Origin: RGIG8775 sp045612185
GTDB taxonomy: Bacteria > Bacillota > Clostridia > Oscillospirales > CAG-272
DNA: 64,000 nucleotides
Direction of reading: 5' to 3'
Assembly (NCBI GenBank): GCA_045612185.1
Contig: JAZKYO010000130.1
Coordinates: 49,894-113,893, forward strand
Part shown: one piece after another, positions 15,808 through 24,351 of the stretch
Numbering within the stretch: position 1 is the stretch's first letter
How the letters are laid out: the number at the start of each line of letters is the position of its first letter
Notes under the pieces: model-generated
The model's input: only the letters and a program-made list of their open reading frames with translations
Told to the model about the DNA's origin: nothing
Databases searched by the model: none
Made by a program: the position numbers and the translations under genes

Positions 15808-17082
15808 TTATTGAATATCCGCGCCCAACGCTGCCAGCTTTTTGACTATGTCGTGATAGCCGCGCTCAATTATTTCTGTGCCGGTTATTTCGGATGTTCC
15901 CTCAGCCGCGAGAGCCGCGATAATAACCGCCGCGCCGCCTCTCAGGTCAACAGCTTTGGTTCTCGCGCCGGTCATCTTGAAGCCGCCTGTTATCGTTGCG
16001 GTTTTACCTTCAACCTTAATGCTTGCGCCCATTTTTCTTAGCTCATCAGTGTATCTGAAGCGGTTTTCCCATATACCCTCGGAAATAACGCTTATTCCAT
16101 CGGAAAAGCACAGCGCCGCCGCAAATTGCGGGTGCATGTCTGTGGGAAAACCGGGATAGGGAAGAGTCTTTATGGTAACGCCCTTAAGATTGCCTTCGGA
16201 AATGACGGTAATAGAATCGTCGTATTCCTCAATTTCAACACCCATTTCGGCAAGCTTGGTTGAAACTGTTTCCATATGCTTGGGAATAATATTTTTGATA
16301 TTAACCTTGCCGCCCGTAGCCGCAACGGCAACCATAAATGTTCCCGCTTCTATCATGTCGGGAATTATGGTGTAGGTGCAACCGTGCAACTCTTTGACAC
16401 CGTGGATTTTGATTACGCTCGTACCTGCGCCCGTAATACTTGCACCGCAAGTATTGAAGAAGTTGGCAAGGTCAACTATGTGCGGCTCGCGCGCGGCGTT
16501 TTCAATAACCGTAAGACCTTCGGCAAAAACCGATGCAAGCATAACGTTTACGGTGGCTCCTACCGAAGCAACGTCAAAATAAATGTGGTTGCCTATAAGT
16601 CCGTAATCAGCGTTAGCGTTAATATATCCGCTTTCAATATTGACATTAGCGCCCAAAGCTTCAAAGCCTTTAATGTGAAGGTCAATGGGACGGACACCGA
16701 AATCGCAGCCTCCGGGCCAACCAACCTTTGCTTTTCCAAAACGTCCTATTTCCGCGCCTAAAAGATAGGTTGACGCTCTCATCTTGCCTACAAGCTCATA
16801 CGGAGCAACACCGAAAGCAAAATTCTCAGTGTTGATTTCTACCGTGGTGGGCGTGAGATATTTTACCGAGGCCCCCATTTCCTCAAGAATCTTCAGCGAA
16901 AGAACAACGTCGCTGACGGGGGGAAGATTTTCAATAACACAAACGCTTTTGGTAAGTATGGTAGCGAAAATAATAGGAAGCGCGGCGTTTTTCATACCTT
17001 CGATATAAACGTCACCGTTAAGCTTTTTTCCGCCATTTATTACAATTCTGTCGGCAACGACAGTATCAAATTTATCAGTCAA
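15808..17082 (-). CDS. murA: UDP-N-acetylglucosamine 1-carboxyvinyltransferase MurA
   Basis: MurA transfers enolpyruvate from PEP to UDP-GlcNAc, the first committed step of peptidoglycan synthesis. The catalytic Lys-Asn pair is in EGMKNAALP near the N terminus and the reactive cysteine is in WPGGCDFGVRPID (Cys125 from the start chosen here), so the enzyme should be fosfomycin-sensitive by family rules. I take the TTG at 17082-17080 as start: AAAGGAG ends 8 bases before it, whereas that ribosome site abuts the in-frame GTG at 17091. The product is 424 aa. It has no partner gene in the direction of transcription. Confidence 0.95.
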   Translation of the reverse strand: MTDKFDTVVADRIVINGGKKLNGDVYIEGMKNAALPIIFATILTKSVCVIENLPPVSDVVLSLKILEEMGASVKYLTPTTVEINTENFAFGVAPYELVGKMRASTYLLGAEIGRFGKAKVGWPGGCDFGVRPIDLHIKGFEALGANVNIESGYINANADYGLIGNHIYFDVASVGATVNVMLASVFAEGLTVIENAAREPHIVDLANFFNTCGASITGAGTSVIKIHGVKELHGCTYTIIPDMIEAGTFMVAVAATGGKVNIKNIIPKHMETVSTKLAEMGVEIEEYDDSITVISEGNLKGVTIKTLPYPGFPTDMHPQFAAALCFSDGISVISEGIWENRFRYTDELRKMGASIKVEGKTATITGGFKMTGARTKAVDLRGGAAVIIAALAAEGTSEITGTEIIERGYHDIVKKLAALGADIQ

Positions 17083-17196
17083 GTGATTCACTCCTTTGCA
17101 GAGTCAGTATATATAAATATTATATCATACAATTTGTAAAAAATAAATAGTTTTTTGATAAAAAATTTACCGAAATTACAATATTTTTTATATTCT

Positions 17197-17228
17197 CATA
17201 AAATAATCGGGGAAAATACATCCCCGAT
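17197..17228 (-). terminator. Terminator after the DUF3810 gene
   Basis: On the minus strand ATCGGGGA (17228-17221), a 7-base loop, and TCCCCGAT (17213-17206), followed by TATTTTATG. Confidence 0.75.
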
Positions 17229-17257
17229 ATTATTATATTATTCGACGGCAAATATTG

Positions 17258-18388
17258 TTAATCTTCTTTTTTGTCAAAAGCACCGTCAAAATATGCTACC
17301 GCAAGGTCAACCACAAGCCCGTAGCTTTTTGTGCCCTCAGCGGCTCCGTTGGCAACAAGGTAGGCGTTGTTTATCGTGTTGCTTACCTCTCCAAGTGTAG
17401 AGTCTCTGTATTTATCAAAGAAATTTGAGTAGGCGCGCATTTCATCCTTGACATCTTTAGGCAGAAATGAAAACACTTCAACGTATAAACTGCTGTCGGC
17501 ATTGTACAGAGCTGAAGCAACGTATTCAAACATGTTGAGATACGCGCAATACTCAATATAGGTATCGTTTGAGTTGATACCTGCTAAAAAAGCCATAAAA
17601 TTCGCTTCGTCCTCACGCGCGATCCCACGCTGATGCGCTAATTCGTGTGCAGCGGTAAAGGGAAGCGAGTAATCTGGGAAATCTACGTTAAGATTAGCTT
17701 CGCCGGTGAAATACGTATATATGCCTGTTGTATGAGCGTAAGACATGGGAACGCTTAGCATTACGGGCTTTACCTTGCTTGAAAATCCTTGAACAAAACG
17801 GTAATCTTTGCTTATCTGTCTGTAAGCATCAGCAAGCTTGGAATTCATTTCAGACAGCGAATACGGCATTACCGAAAAACCGCTCTCTCCGTAATTGACG
17901 TCGTCCGCGCGCAAATTAATTTCAACCGCTAACTCAAGCGCGGTAGAATACAACTCGTTTGCGCTGATTCCGCCTTGGGAAATGTCAAATCTGTCATAAA
18001 GCGACGGCGTGTGATAACCTATCCCAAAGGTAAAAACGAAAAGCGAAAAAAATGCCGAGCATACCGCTATAAGCTTAATAAAATAATTAGCCAGGGGAAC
18101 AAGGCTTTTTTCAGTTTTTTTTATTGCCCATACTATTAAAACCGCTAGAATAACAGGAATCATAACGATAATAAGCTCGGCAAGTGAAAAAGGCAAAAAG
18201 CTTGTTGTTTTTGCGAGGATTAGTCTAATAAATCCGCTTATATATCTGTTGAAAAAGGCGGCGAATGGCGGATGCGCAATTGCGGTTATAAGTATTATCG
18301 CGGACAGTAACGACCACCCAAACAATATCCACACCCATACGGGAATCGTTAACTTATTTGTTTTTGGGGTGATTTCTTCGTTATTCAT
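17258..18388 (-). CDS. DUF3810-family membrane protein with HExxH motif
   Basis: A 376-aa protein with three N-terminal hydrophobic segments (about 17-38, 68-90 and 104-125) and a large domain carrying HELAH (residues 248-252) followed by QRGIAREDEANF, which has the downstream Glu expected of a zincin. This matches the DUF3810 family, predicted metallopeptidases. The domain after the third helix is probably extracytoplasmic, and no substrate is known. Its start overlaps the end of the upstream pseudouridine synthase gene by 8 bases, so translation is probably coupled. It is followed by a terminator. Confidence 0.82.
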   Translation of the reverse strand: MNNEEITPKTNKLTIPVWVWILFGWSLLSAIILITAIAHPPFAAFFNRYISGFIRLILAKTTSFLPFSLAELIIVMIPVILAVLIVWAIKKTEKSLVPLANYFIKLIAVCSAFFSLFVFTFGIGYHTPSLYDRFDISQGGISANELYSTALELAVEINLRADDVNYGESGFSVMPYSLSEMNSKLADAYRQISKDYRFVQGFSSKVKPVMLSVPMSYAHTTGIYTYFTGEANLNVDFPDYSLPFTAAHELAHQRGIAREDEANFMAFLAGINSNDTYIEYCAYLNMFEYVASALYNADSSLYVEVFSFLPKDVKDEMRAYSNFFDKYRDSTLGEVSNTINNAYLVANGAAEGTKSYGLVVDLAVAYFDGAFDKKED

Positions 18389-19313
18389 CGTTTAATAACC
18401 TTTCCAAATTAAATAGAGATGTGTCAAACACCTCGGTTATAAGCTTTCTCATATCTTCAGGCGGCATGGCTTTTAGTATTATGCTTTTACCGCTTGTAGG
18501 GTGTATGAATGACAGCTTGTATGCGTGAAGCGCCTGCCTTGAAATGAAGTGCGAGGGATAACCGTATAGCGTATCTCCGCATATGGGATGCCCAACGTGC
18601 GAAAAATGAACGCGGAGCTGATGGGTTCTTCCTGTTACGGGAGAGGCTTCCACAAGCGAAAACATATCGTTATATAATAACGTTCTGTATTTTGTCAGAG
18701 AATACGCGCCGTCTTTGTGTACTTGGCGTGTTATGATGCTGTCATCGGTTCGGCGTATTGGAGCGCATATTTCTCCTGACGTTGGTGAGGGCGTGCCGTG
18801 AAGAACGGCAAGGTAGTTCTTGCTTATTTTACCTTGCGAGATATCTTTTGACAGCCTTGATGCTGACAGGCGATTTTTTGCAATAAGCACTATCCCGCTT
18901 GTTCTGTTGTCAAGTCTGTTTACCGAACGAAAAATAAAGGGAATATCTCGTTTGTCAAAATAATACCTCAGCGCGTTGGCAAGCGTGTCGTCTTGGTGAT
19001 TGTGGGAAGGATGCGTGGGCATGTTGGCAGGCTTGTTGACCGCTATTATATCATCGTCCTCATAAATGATGTTAATGGGGATGTTAACCGGAATAATATC
19101 AGATTCTTCGGCAACTGTTTTGTCATCAAGATATTCTAACTCCAACAGGTCTCCGCTTTTTACGGTTTTTCTTACAGTGACTCTTTCGCCGTTGAGCAAG
19201 ATTCCGCGGTCTCGTTTCTTTAAAAAAGAAATAAAAGCCGAAGGAAATTTTTTCTCATTAAGTATGTCAAGTACGGTTGAGCCGCTTTGAGTCTCTGTGA
19301 TTATTATTTTCAT
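18381..19313 (-). CDS. RluA-family pseudouridine synthase
   Basis: A 310-residue protein with an S4-like N-terminal domain (about 10-75, with FLKKRDRGILLNGERVTV) and the RluA catalytic domain: IIAVNKPANMPTHPS, then the active-site motif VNRLDNRTSGIVLIAK whose Asp is the nucleophile, and TGRTHQLRVHFSHVGHPICGD. It modifies uridines in rRNA or tRNA; RluC/RluD-like targets are possible but not decidable. The start is ATG 19313, with AAAGGA just upstream on the minus strand; an earlier in-frame ATG at 19385 lies in the AT-rich promoter zone and is rejected. Confidence 0.9.
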   Translation of the reverse strand: MKIIITETQSGSTVLDILNEKKFPSAFISFLKKRDRGILLNGERVTVRKTVKSGDLLELEYLDDKTVAEESDIIPVNIPINIIYEDDDIIAVNKPANMPTHPSHNHQDDTLANALRYYFDKRDIPFIFRSVNRLDNRTSGIVLIAKNRLSASRLSKDISQGKISKNYLAVLHGTPSPTSGEICAPIRRTDDSIITRQVHKDGAYSLTKYRTLLYNDMFSLVEASPVTGRTHQLRVHFSHVGHPICGDTLYGYPSHFISRQALHAYKLSFIHPTSGKSIILKAMPPEDMRKLITEVFDTSLFNLERLLNDE

Positions 19314-19480
19314 TTTTTGTCCTTTGCGATACAGTAATATTTTTGCGGTTTTAATAATTTTATCATATTTGGTGGCTTTTTTCAACAGACAAACGCTATT
19401 TTTTAATAATTTGTAATATAAAGTTTGAAAACGCTATATATTTTAACAGAACAAAATCAAGTTACTAAAAGGAGATTGTT

Positions 19481-20761
19481 ATGAAAGCAGGAAAAATACT
19501 TGCGCTTGTATGCGGTTTAGCATTCAGCTTGGGAATTCTCGTCGGAGCATCGGCAAAAGACGGCAAGGCAGTTGTAAGTCAAGCGCTTAACGTGATTGCG
19601 CGCGAAAGCCACGTTGCGGTATCATGCGTGGCAGAACGAGAGATTTCATTTGACGCCGAGAATTTTGAAAAGGCGTTGAATCTGTCGGGAATTGAATATA
19701 TTACGGTAACCCGACTTCCCACGCAAACCGACGGCGTGCTGTATCTTGGTGGAGCAGAGGTGCGAGAGGGACAGAGTATTTCACGCGCTAATATCGCTTA
19801 TATGACTTTTGAGTTTTTTGGCGATGAGACTGCGAAAAGTGTCTTTTCATTTGCCACAAATCATTCATCACACGAAATAGAGTGTCAGCTCTATGCCCTT
19901 AAAAGAGCTAATAGCGCGCCGATTGCCGAGCTTGGTGGCGTGTCTCAAGTGTCTACCTATAAAAACGTGAACTTTTACGGCAAGCTCAGCGCCTACGACG
20001 CTGACGGAGATGCGGTTTTTTTTGAAATAGTAAAACAGCCGAAAAACGGATTGCTCAAGGTAGAAAAATCAGGAGAATACGTATACTCTCCCACAGGAGG
20101 ATACGTTGGTGACGACAGCTTTAAATATGTGGTGGTAGATGAATACGGCAACTATTCAGGTCAGCGTGAAATAAAGCTTACTGTTGAATCTCAGCGCTCG
20201 TCGCTTGTGTTTGCCGACATTTCTTCCGACGAGTATCACGTTGCCGCTATAAATCTTGCGGAAAAGGGAATAGTGCCTGTAAGTGAGGTCGACGGTGAAT
20301 ACTATTTTTATCCGTCGCATGAGCTTGGAAGACTTGAGTATCTTGTAATGGCAATGAAGTCCTTGGGTATAGAAATGGACAATACAAGCGAGAAAACAGT
20401 GTTTTATGACGATACGGATATTCCCGAAAACCTCAAAGGATATGTGAATACAGCCGTTAAGCTAGGCTTTGTAAGCGGAAAAATTGACGGCAAGGGAAAT
20501 CCTGTTTTTTCGCCTAACGAAAAGATAACCCGAGCCGAGGCTGCGGTTATGCTTAATAATATGAGTGAGCTTGATATGCCGGTGTTGAAACCGATGTTTG
20601 CCGACCGTAATCACCTGCCAACATGGGCGGCAACCGCCGTTGAGTGTCTTGTGGCGAATGAAATTATGCCATGTGAGGACGGATACGTTTTGGCAACAGA
20701 AAAACTCAGCCGCGACGAGGGGGCATATATGTTGTATAAACTTGGTTTGATAAACGAGTAA
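19481..20761 (+). CDS. Secreted S-layer-homology (SLH) protein with an Ig-like domain
   Basis: A 426-aa exported protein. Residues 1-26 form a signal peptide (KAGKILALVCGLAFSLGILV, then ASA). About 145-235 is a cadherin/Ig-like repeat (AYDADGDAVFFEIVKQPKNG and YSPTGGYVGDDSFKYVVVD), and three SLH modules follow at about 242-300, 305-365 and 370-425 (FADISSDEYHVAAINLAEKG; FSPNEKITRAEAAVMLNNM; ATEKLSRDEGAYMLYKLG). SLH modules bind pyruvylated secondary cell-wall polymer. The N-terminal 120 residues, with AEREISFDAENFEKAL, are unrecognised. AAGGAG precedes the ATG. It is probably a monocistronic cell-surface protein. Confidence 0.88.
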   Translation: MKAGKILALVCGLAFSLGILVGASAKDGKAVVSQALNVIARESHVAVSCVAEREISFDAENFEKALNLSGIEYITVTRLPTQTDGVLYLGGAEVREGQSISRANIAYMTFEFFGDETAKSVFSFATNHSSHEIECQLYALKRANSAPIAELGGVSQVSTYKNVNFYGKLSAYDADGDAVFFEIVKQPKNGLLKVEKSGEYVYSPTGGYVGDDSFKYVVVDEYGNYSGQREIKLTVESQRSSLVFADISSDEYHVAAINLAEKGIVPVSEVDGEYYFYPSHELGRLEYLVMAMKSLGIEMDNTSEKTVFYDDTDIPENLKGYVNTAVKLGFVSGKIDGKGNPVFSPNEKITRAEAAVMLNNMSELDMPVLKPMFADRNHLPTWAATAVECLVANEIMPCEDGYVLATEKLSRDEGAYMLYKLGLINE

Positions 20762-20823
20762 TAACATACAGAAATGAAAAAAACAGTAAATAAAAGAGCA
20801 AAATCGGGTCGAAATCTTAATCG

Positions 20824-20851
20824 TTTAAAGTATCAATTTGTGTAGTATAAT
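20824..20851 (+). promoter_or_regulatory. Probable promoter of the 87-aa protein gene
   Basis: TTTAAA (20824-20829), 16 bases, TATAAT (20846-20851), about 45 bases before ATG 20896. The -35 match is weak. Confidence 0.5.
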
Positions 20852-20895
20852 GGTTTCGGTTCTCAAATTTTATATTTCACGAAAGGACAAATAAA

Positions 20896-21159
20896 ATGAT
20901 TTGTTACGAAAAGAAAACCGAAGACCTTCAAATAGCTAAATATGAAAGGACGGTTTGCGGTGCGGTGACAGAATATATTCTTGCGAAGAGCTGTGAGGAC
21001 GTTTATAGCGTAACGGTAATCAGAAACGGAGAAATAGCAAGCGCGGCGTTTGAGGGGAGATTTTTTGACATAGCCGATCTGTTCAAAAAAATCGTCGAAA
21101 CTGATACCTTACCCGAAAATATTTATGATATTTCGGAGGATTTCAAATATCAAAATTGA
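20896..21159 (+). CDS. Small protein, possibly DUF6514-like
   Basis: An 87-aa acidic cytoplasmic-type protein without membrane segment or cysteine motif. It has a beta-rich middle (VCGAVTEYILAKSCEDVYSVTVIRNGEIASA) and a helical end (FDIADLFKKIVETDTLPENIYDISEDF), which resembles the small DUF6514 proteins of Clostridia as I remember them; this is weak. A GAAAGGAC ribosome site supports the start. It has its own promoter, and nrdR follows with a separate promoter. Confidence 0.55.
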   Translation: MICYEKKTEDLQIAKYERTVCGAVTEYILAKSCEDVYSVTVIRNGEIASAAFEGRFFDIADLFKKIVETDTLPENIYDISEDFKYQN

Positions 21160-21196
21160 AAAATGTCAAAAAAATGTAAAAAATTTCCGTAAGCCC

Positions 21197-21225
21197 TTTA
21201 CAAATCGAAGATTTTCTGTTATAAT
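21197..21225 (+). promoter_or_regulatory. Sigma-A promoter of nrdR
   Basis: TTTACA (21197-21202), a 17-base spacer and a perfect TATAAT (21220-21225), 65 bases before the nrdR start. Confidence 0.85.
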
Positions 21226-21237
21226 AACACACGTGGC

Positions 21238-21251
21238 ACACTATATTGTGT
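21238..21251 (+). promoter_or_regulatory. Candidate NrdR-box-like palindrome
   Basis: ACACTATATTGTGT lies 12 bases after the -10 box of nrdR. NrdR boxes have ACAC and GTGT half sites around an AT-rich core; this one has the half sites but a 6-base core instead of the usual 8. It would fit autoregulation of nrdR, but is not proven. Confidence 0.45.
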
Positions 21252-21290
21252 TGCAAAATCTTGAAAGGGGTCGCGCAAGCGAACTTGTTT

Positions 21291-21743
21291 ATGAAGTGTC
21301 CCGTATGTAATTATCACGATAGTAAGGTTATAGATTCGAGACCGACACAGGATGGTAGCAGTATAAGACGCAGAAGAGAGTGTCTTGCCTGCCAAAAAAG
21401 ATTTACGACCTTTGAAATTCTTGAAACTGTCCAGATTTTTGTTTTAAAAAAGAACGGAAGCAAAGAATTGTTCGATAAGAACAAGCTTTTGTCAGGTGTA
21501 CTTAAGGCGTGTCAGAAGCGTCCTGTAAACGCTGAGGAAATAGTTGCCGATATAGAAACAGAACTTCAAAATACCCTTACCCAGGAAATAGAATCCGGAG
21601 AACTTGGCGAAATGGTTATGAGAAGGCTCAAGGATGTGGATAAGGTGGCTTACGTCAGATTTGCTTCGGTTTACCGCGAATTCAAGGATATCGACACCTT
21701 TTTTGCGGAGCTTAAAGAGCTTAAAGGCGAAGAAGAAAACTGA
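21291..21743 (+). CDS. nrdR: Transcriptional repressor NrdR
   Basis: A 150-aa protein with the NrdR layout: an N-terminal zinc ribbon with Cys3, Cys6, Cys31 and Cys34 (MKCPVC and CLAC), the DNA-contacting DSRPTQDGSSIRRRREC, and an ATP-cone domain (about 49-139, beginning VLKKNGSKELFDKNKLLSG). NrdR senses ATP/dATP and represses ribonucleotide reductase genes. The start is set at MKCP by family comparison. The nearest purine-rich sequence, AAAGGGG at 21263-21269, is unusually far (about 21 bases), so initiation could use the in-frame TTG at 21285. No nrd structural gene is in the window. Confidence 0.95.
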   Translation: MKCPVCNYHDSKVIDSRPTQDGSSIRRRRECLACQKRFTTFEILETVQIFVLKKNGSKELFDKNKLLSGVLKACQKRPVNAEEIVADIETELQNTLTQEIESGELGEMVMRRLKDVDKVAYVRFASVYREFKDIDTFFAELKELKGEEEN

Positions 21744-21745
21744 AG

Positions 21746-21903
21746 GTTACCTCTAAAAACTTAATGACGGATGAATGGGCAGCGCTTTTTCCGTCATTTG
21801 TTATAAAAATCCTTCGCATAATAGCAACTATGCGTGCGTATTTTTGTTTGGAGTGACGAAAAAATCGCCCGCCACTCGCCTCGCGTGAGTTTTTAGAGAC
21901 AAC
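21746..21903. repeat. MITE-like element or structured RNA with 16-bp terminal inverted repeats
   Basis: GTTACCTCTAAAAACT (21746-21761) is an inverted copy, 14 of 16 matching, of AGTTTTTAGAGACAAC (21888-21903). Inside are a second inverted repeat, AATGACGGA (21763-21771) with TCCGTCATT (21790-21798), and a small one around GCATAATAGCAACTATGC. The 158-bp unit begins two bases after the nrdR stop codon and contains no open frame of note. It occupies most of the 305-base gap between nrdR and the efflux operon; the remainder holds a terminator and promoter. Confidence 0.6.
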
Positions 21904-21915
21904 ATGAAATCTATC

Positions 21916-21946
21916 AAGAGCCCGACTTTATCGGGCTCTTATTTTA
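21916..21946 (+). terminator. Rho-independent terminator downstream of nrdR
   Basis: AAGAGCCCGA (21916-21925) and TCGGGCTCTT (21931-21940) form a perfect 10-bp stem with a 5-base loop, followed by ATTTT. Confidence 0.9.
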
Positions 21947-21991
21947 AATTTATTCACACTATGTTTATCAAAAAAACCAATATATTAAATT

Positions 21992-22019
21992 GTGAGTTAA
22001 TTTACGTGATGTATAATTA
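21992..22019 (+). promoter_or_regulatory. Probable promoter of the MacAB-type operon
   Basis: TTGTGA followed by a 16-base spacer and TATAAT, ending about 35 bases before ATG 22049. The hexamers are clear but the spacing is one short of ideal. Confidence 0.55.
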
Positions 22020-22048
22020 ATCGTAAATAAAAATAGAAAGGTGTATAT

Positions 22049-23578
22049 ATGAAAAAATTTTGGGGAGCTATAAAAAAGCACAAATTTGTAACGGCAATAG
22101 CCGTAATCGCGGCAGTTGTTTTGTTTATAACACTGTTTGCGCCTAAGAATCCTACCGCCGGATATGTTCAGGAAACAGTCGAAAAGCGAGACATTGCAAC
22201 TTATAACAGCTTTGTCGGAAACGTTGGCTTTACAACCGAGATGAACGCTTTGTCAAAGGCGAGCGCTGAGATAACCGAGGTGCTTCTTGATATTGGTGAT
22301 TCGGTGTCCAAGGGCGACGTAATAGCCAGGCTTGACAGTGAAACGCTGGAGGATAATATAGAGAAAACCGAGTTGGCGCTCAAAACACAGCAAACCGCTA
22401 ATTCGCATACTATTGCCGATGCGCAAAGAGCTTATGACGATTTCAAGTATACTCTTGATAACGGTCTTAACGCTAATCTCAATAACGTTCAAACTCAAAG
22501 AGATAACGCCAAAAAGGCACTCGATAAGCTTGAAGAAGCGCTTGAGGATTATCTTGATAACCTTGAGGATGCCGTAAGTGCGGGGGCCGCTTCGGGGGCG
22601 TCGGTTCTTATAGCTGACAGAAATGCTTATGAGAAAGCTGAAAAAGAATACGATGATTTCAAAGTTACATATGAGGCTATGGCTAACGATCCCGACGCAG
22701 ACCCTAAAATTCTTGAATCTTACGGCAAGGTGCTTGAGGACTATAAGGCAAGCATGGAGAGAGCGCGTGTCGCATATGAAACGTCGCTCGACAACTATTG
22801 TGATAATCAGGACAGCACATTGAAAACGATTGTTAATAACGTTGAAGATGCAACTACCGCGTATAACGCCGCTTGCAGCGCCTACGATTCAGTCAAACTG
22901 CAGCTTGATCAACAGCTTATAGCACTTGAATCCACACTTAATAAGGCTAAAGATACGCTTTCGCTTGAAAGCGCGGAAAAAGACCTTCAGATGCTTAAGG
23001 ATACCCTTAAAAACTATCAGATTGTAGCCCCCTGCGATGGCATTATTACTGCCTTGAATATTGACGAGGGAAATATGGCGGTAGCGGGAAGCGTAGCTGC
23101 CACCGTTTCCAATCTCGGAGAGTTGGATATAACAATAAAAATTGACGAATACTCTATACTCAATACTGAGGTCGGTAAAAAAGTCGTTGTATATATAGAC
23201 AGTATCAAAAGAACATACGAGGGAACTATTACGTGGATTGCCAATAACGCCACAATTGCTCAAGGCGTTTCTTATTTTGAGGCAACCGTTGAATTTACCG
23301 CTGACGAATACGTAAGAGGCGGAATGAGCGTTGAGGTGCGCCTTACAAGCTCTGAGAGCCTTGGCGCTATAAGCGTTTCGGTTGACGCCGTAAACTACCG
23401 TGAGAATAATACAGCCTACGTATACGTTTCTGACGGAGTGGGCGGACTTGTTGAACGTGACGTTTCACTTGGCAACTCTGACGGCCTTTATGTGGAGATA
23501 ACAGATGGTATCTCTGAGGGAGACTCTGTGTTCTATATTCCGGGCTTCGAATTTCCTTTCCCGATGATGGGCAGATGA
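22049..23578 (+). CDS. HlyD/MacA-family efflux periplasmic-adaptor-type subunit
   Basis: A 509-aa membrane fusion protein: N-terminal membrane anchor (about 11-31), a lipoyl-like half motif (about 65-105, ALSKASAEITEVLLDIGDSV, KGDVIARLDSETL), a long coiled-coil hairpin (about 110-325), the second lipoyl half (VAPCDGIITALNIDEGNMA) and beta-barrel domains. In Gram-positive bacteria such adaptors work with MacB-type ATPase/permease pairs to export peptides or drugs. The hairpin is unusually long, which accounts for the larger size than MacA (about 370 aa). First gene of a three-gene operon. Confidence 0.9.
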   Translation: MKKFWGAIKKHKFVTAIAVIAAVVLFITLFAPKNPTAGYVQETVEKRDIATYNSFVGNVGFTTEMNALSKASAEITEVLLDIGDSVSKGDVIARLDSETLEDNIEKTELALKTQQTANSHTIADAQRAYDDFKYTLDNGLNANLNNVQTQRDNAKKALDKLEEALEDYLDNLEDAVSAGAASGASVLIADRNAYEKAEKEYDDFKVTYEAMANDPDADPKILESYGKVLEDYKASMERARVAYETSLDNYCDNQDSTLKTIVNNVEDATTAYNAACSAYDSVKLQLDQQLIALESTLNKAKDTLSLESAEKDLQMLKDTLKNYQIVAPCDGIITALNIDEGNMAVAGSVAATVSNLGELDITIKIDEYSILNTEVGKKVVVYIDSIKRTYEGTITWIANNATIAQGVSYFEATVEFTADEYVRGGMSVEVRLTSSESLGAISVSVDAVNYRENNTAYVYVSDGVGGLVERDVSLGNSDGLYVEITDGISEGDSVFYIPGFEFPFPMMGR

Positions 23579-23592
23579 ATGGGAGGCTAAGG

Positions 23593-24351
23593 ATGAGCTT
23601 GTTTAATAAAAAGAATCAAGCGCCTGTTTCCGCTGAAGTTGATATAAAGCCCAAAACTGAGCCTGGAAAAATACTTTCTATGAAAGGTATCGTCAAGGAA
23701 TATAAAATGGGAGAGGATACCTCGGTGGTTCTTAAGGGAATAGACCTTGACGTTTACGAAGGTGAATTCCTGGCAATTCTCGGCCCTTCGGGAAGCGGAA
23801 AATCAACGCTTATGAATATCATAGGCTGTCTTGATACGCCAACCTCGGGAGACTATTATCTTTCAGGGCGTCATATCGCAAATCAGGATGAAAAAGAATT
23901 GGCGAGGATCAGAAGCAGAGAAATAGGCTTTATCTTTCAGTCTTTCCATTTGCTTCAACGGCAGACCGCGCTTGAAAATGTGGAGCTTCCGCTTATTTAT
24001 TCCAATATGCCGCATAAGCAACGTGTTGAGCGCGCCTCTGAAATGCTTCGCCGCGTAGGTCTTGAGGATAAAATGTACCACTATCCCAATCAGATGTCGG
24101 GCGGTCAGCAACAGCGTGTTGCAATTGCGCGAGCCATAGCGACCAACCCTACTATTCTTCTTGCTGATGAGCCAACAGGTGCGCTTGACCAGAAAACGGG
24201 CGCACAGGTAATGGACATCTTCAACGAACTCAACGCCGAGGGGAGAACAATTATAATGATAACCCACGACGTTAATATTGCCCGTCACGCAAAGCGCATA
24301 GTGCGTATACTTGACGGTAATATCAGCGAGGGAGGTGTTGAGGATGCTTAA
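23593..24351 (+). CDS. MacB/LolD-type ABC transporter ATP-binding protein
   Basis: A 252-aa ABC ATPase with Walker A GPSGSGKST, Q-loop FIFQSFHLL, signature MSGGQQQRVAIARAI, Walker B ILLADEPTGALD and H-loop ITHDVN, the LolD/MacB subfamily pattern. About 30 variable residues precede the domain. The start is ATG 23593, 7 bases after GGGAGG (23580-23585); an upstream ATG at 23575 overlaps the stop of the adaptor gene. The permease gene starts 8 bases before this one ends, so the pair is translationally coupled. Confidence 0.93.
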   Translation: MSLFNKKNQAPVSAEVDIKPKTEPGKILSMKGIVKEYKMGEDTSVVLKGIDLDVYEGEFLAILGPSGSGKSTLMNIIGCLDTPTSGDYYLSGRHIANQDEKELARIRSREIGFIFQSFHLLQRQTALENVELPLIYSNMPHKQRVERASEMLRRVGLEDKMYHYPNQMSGGQQQRVAIARAIATNPTILLADEPTGALDQKTGAQVMDIFNELNAEGRTIIMITHDVNIARHAKRIVRILDGNISEGGVEDA

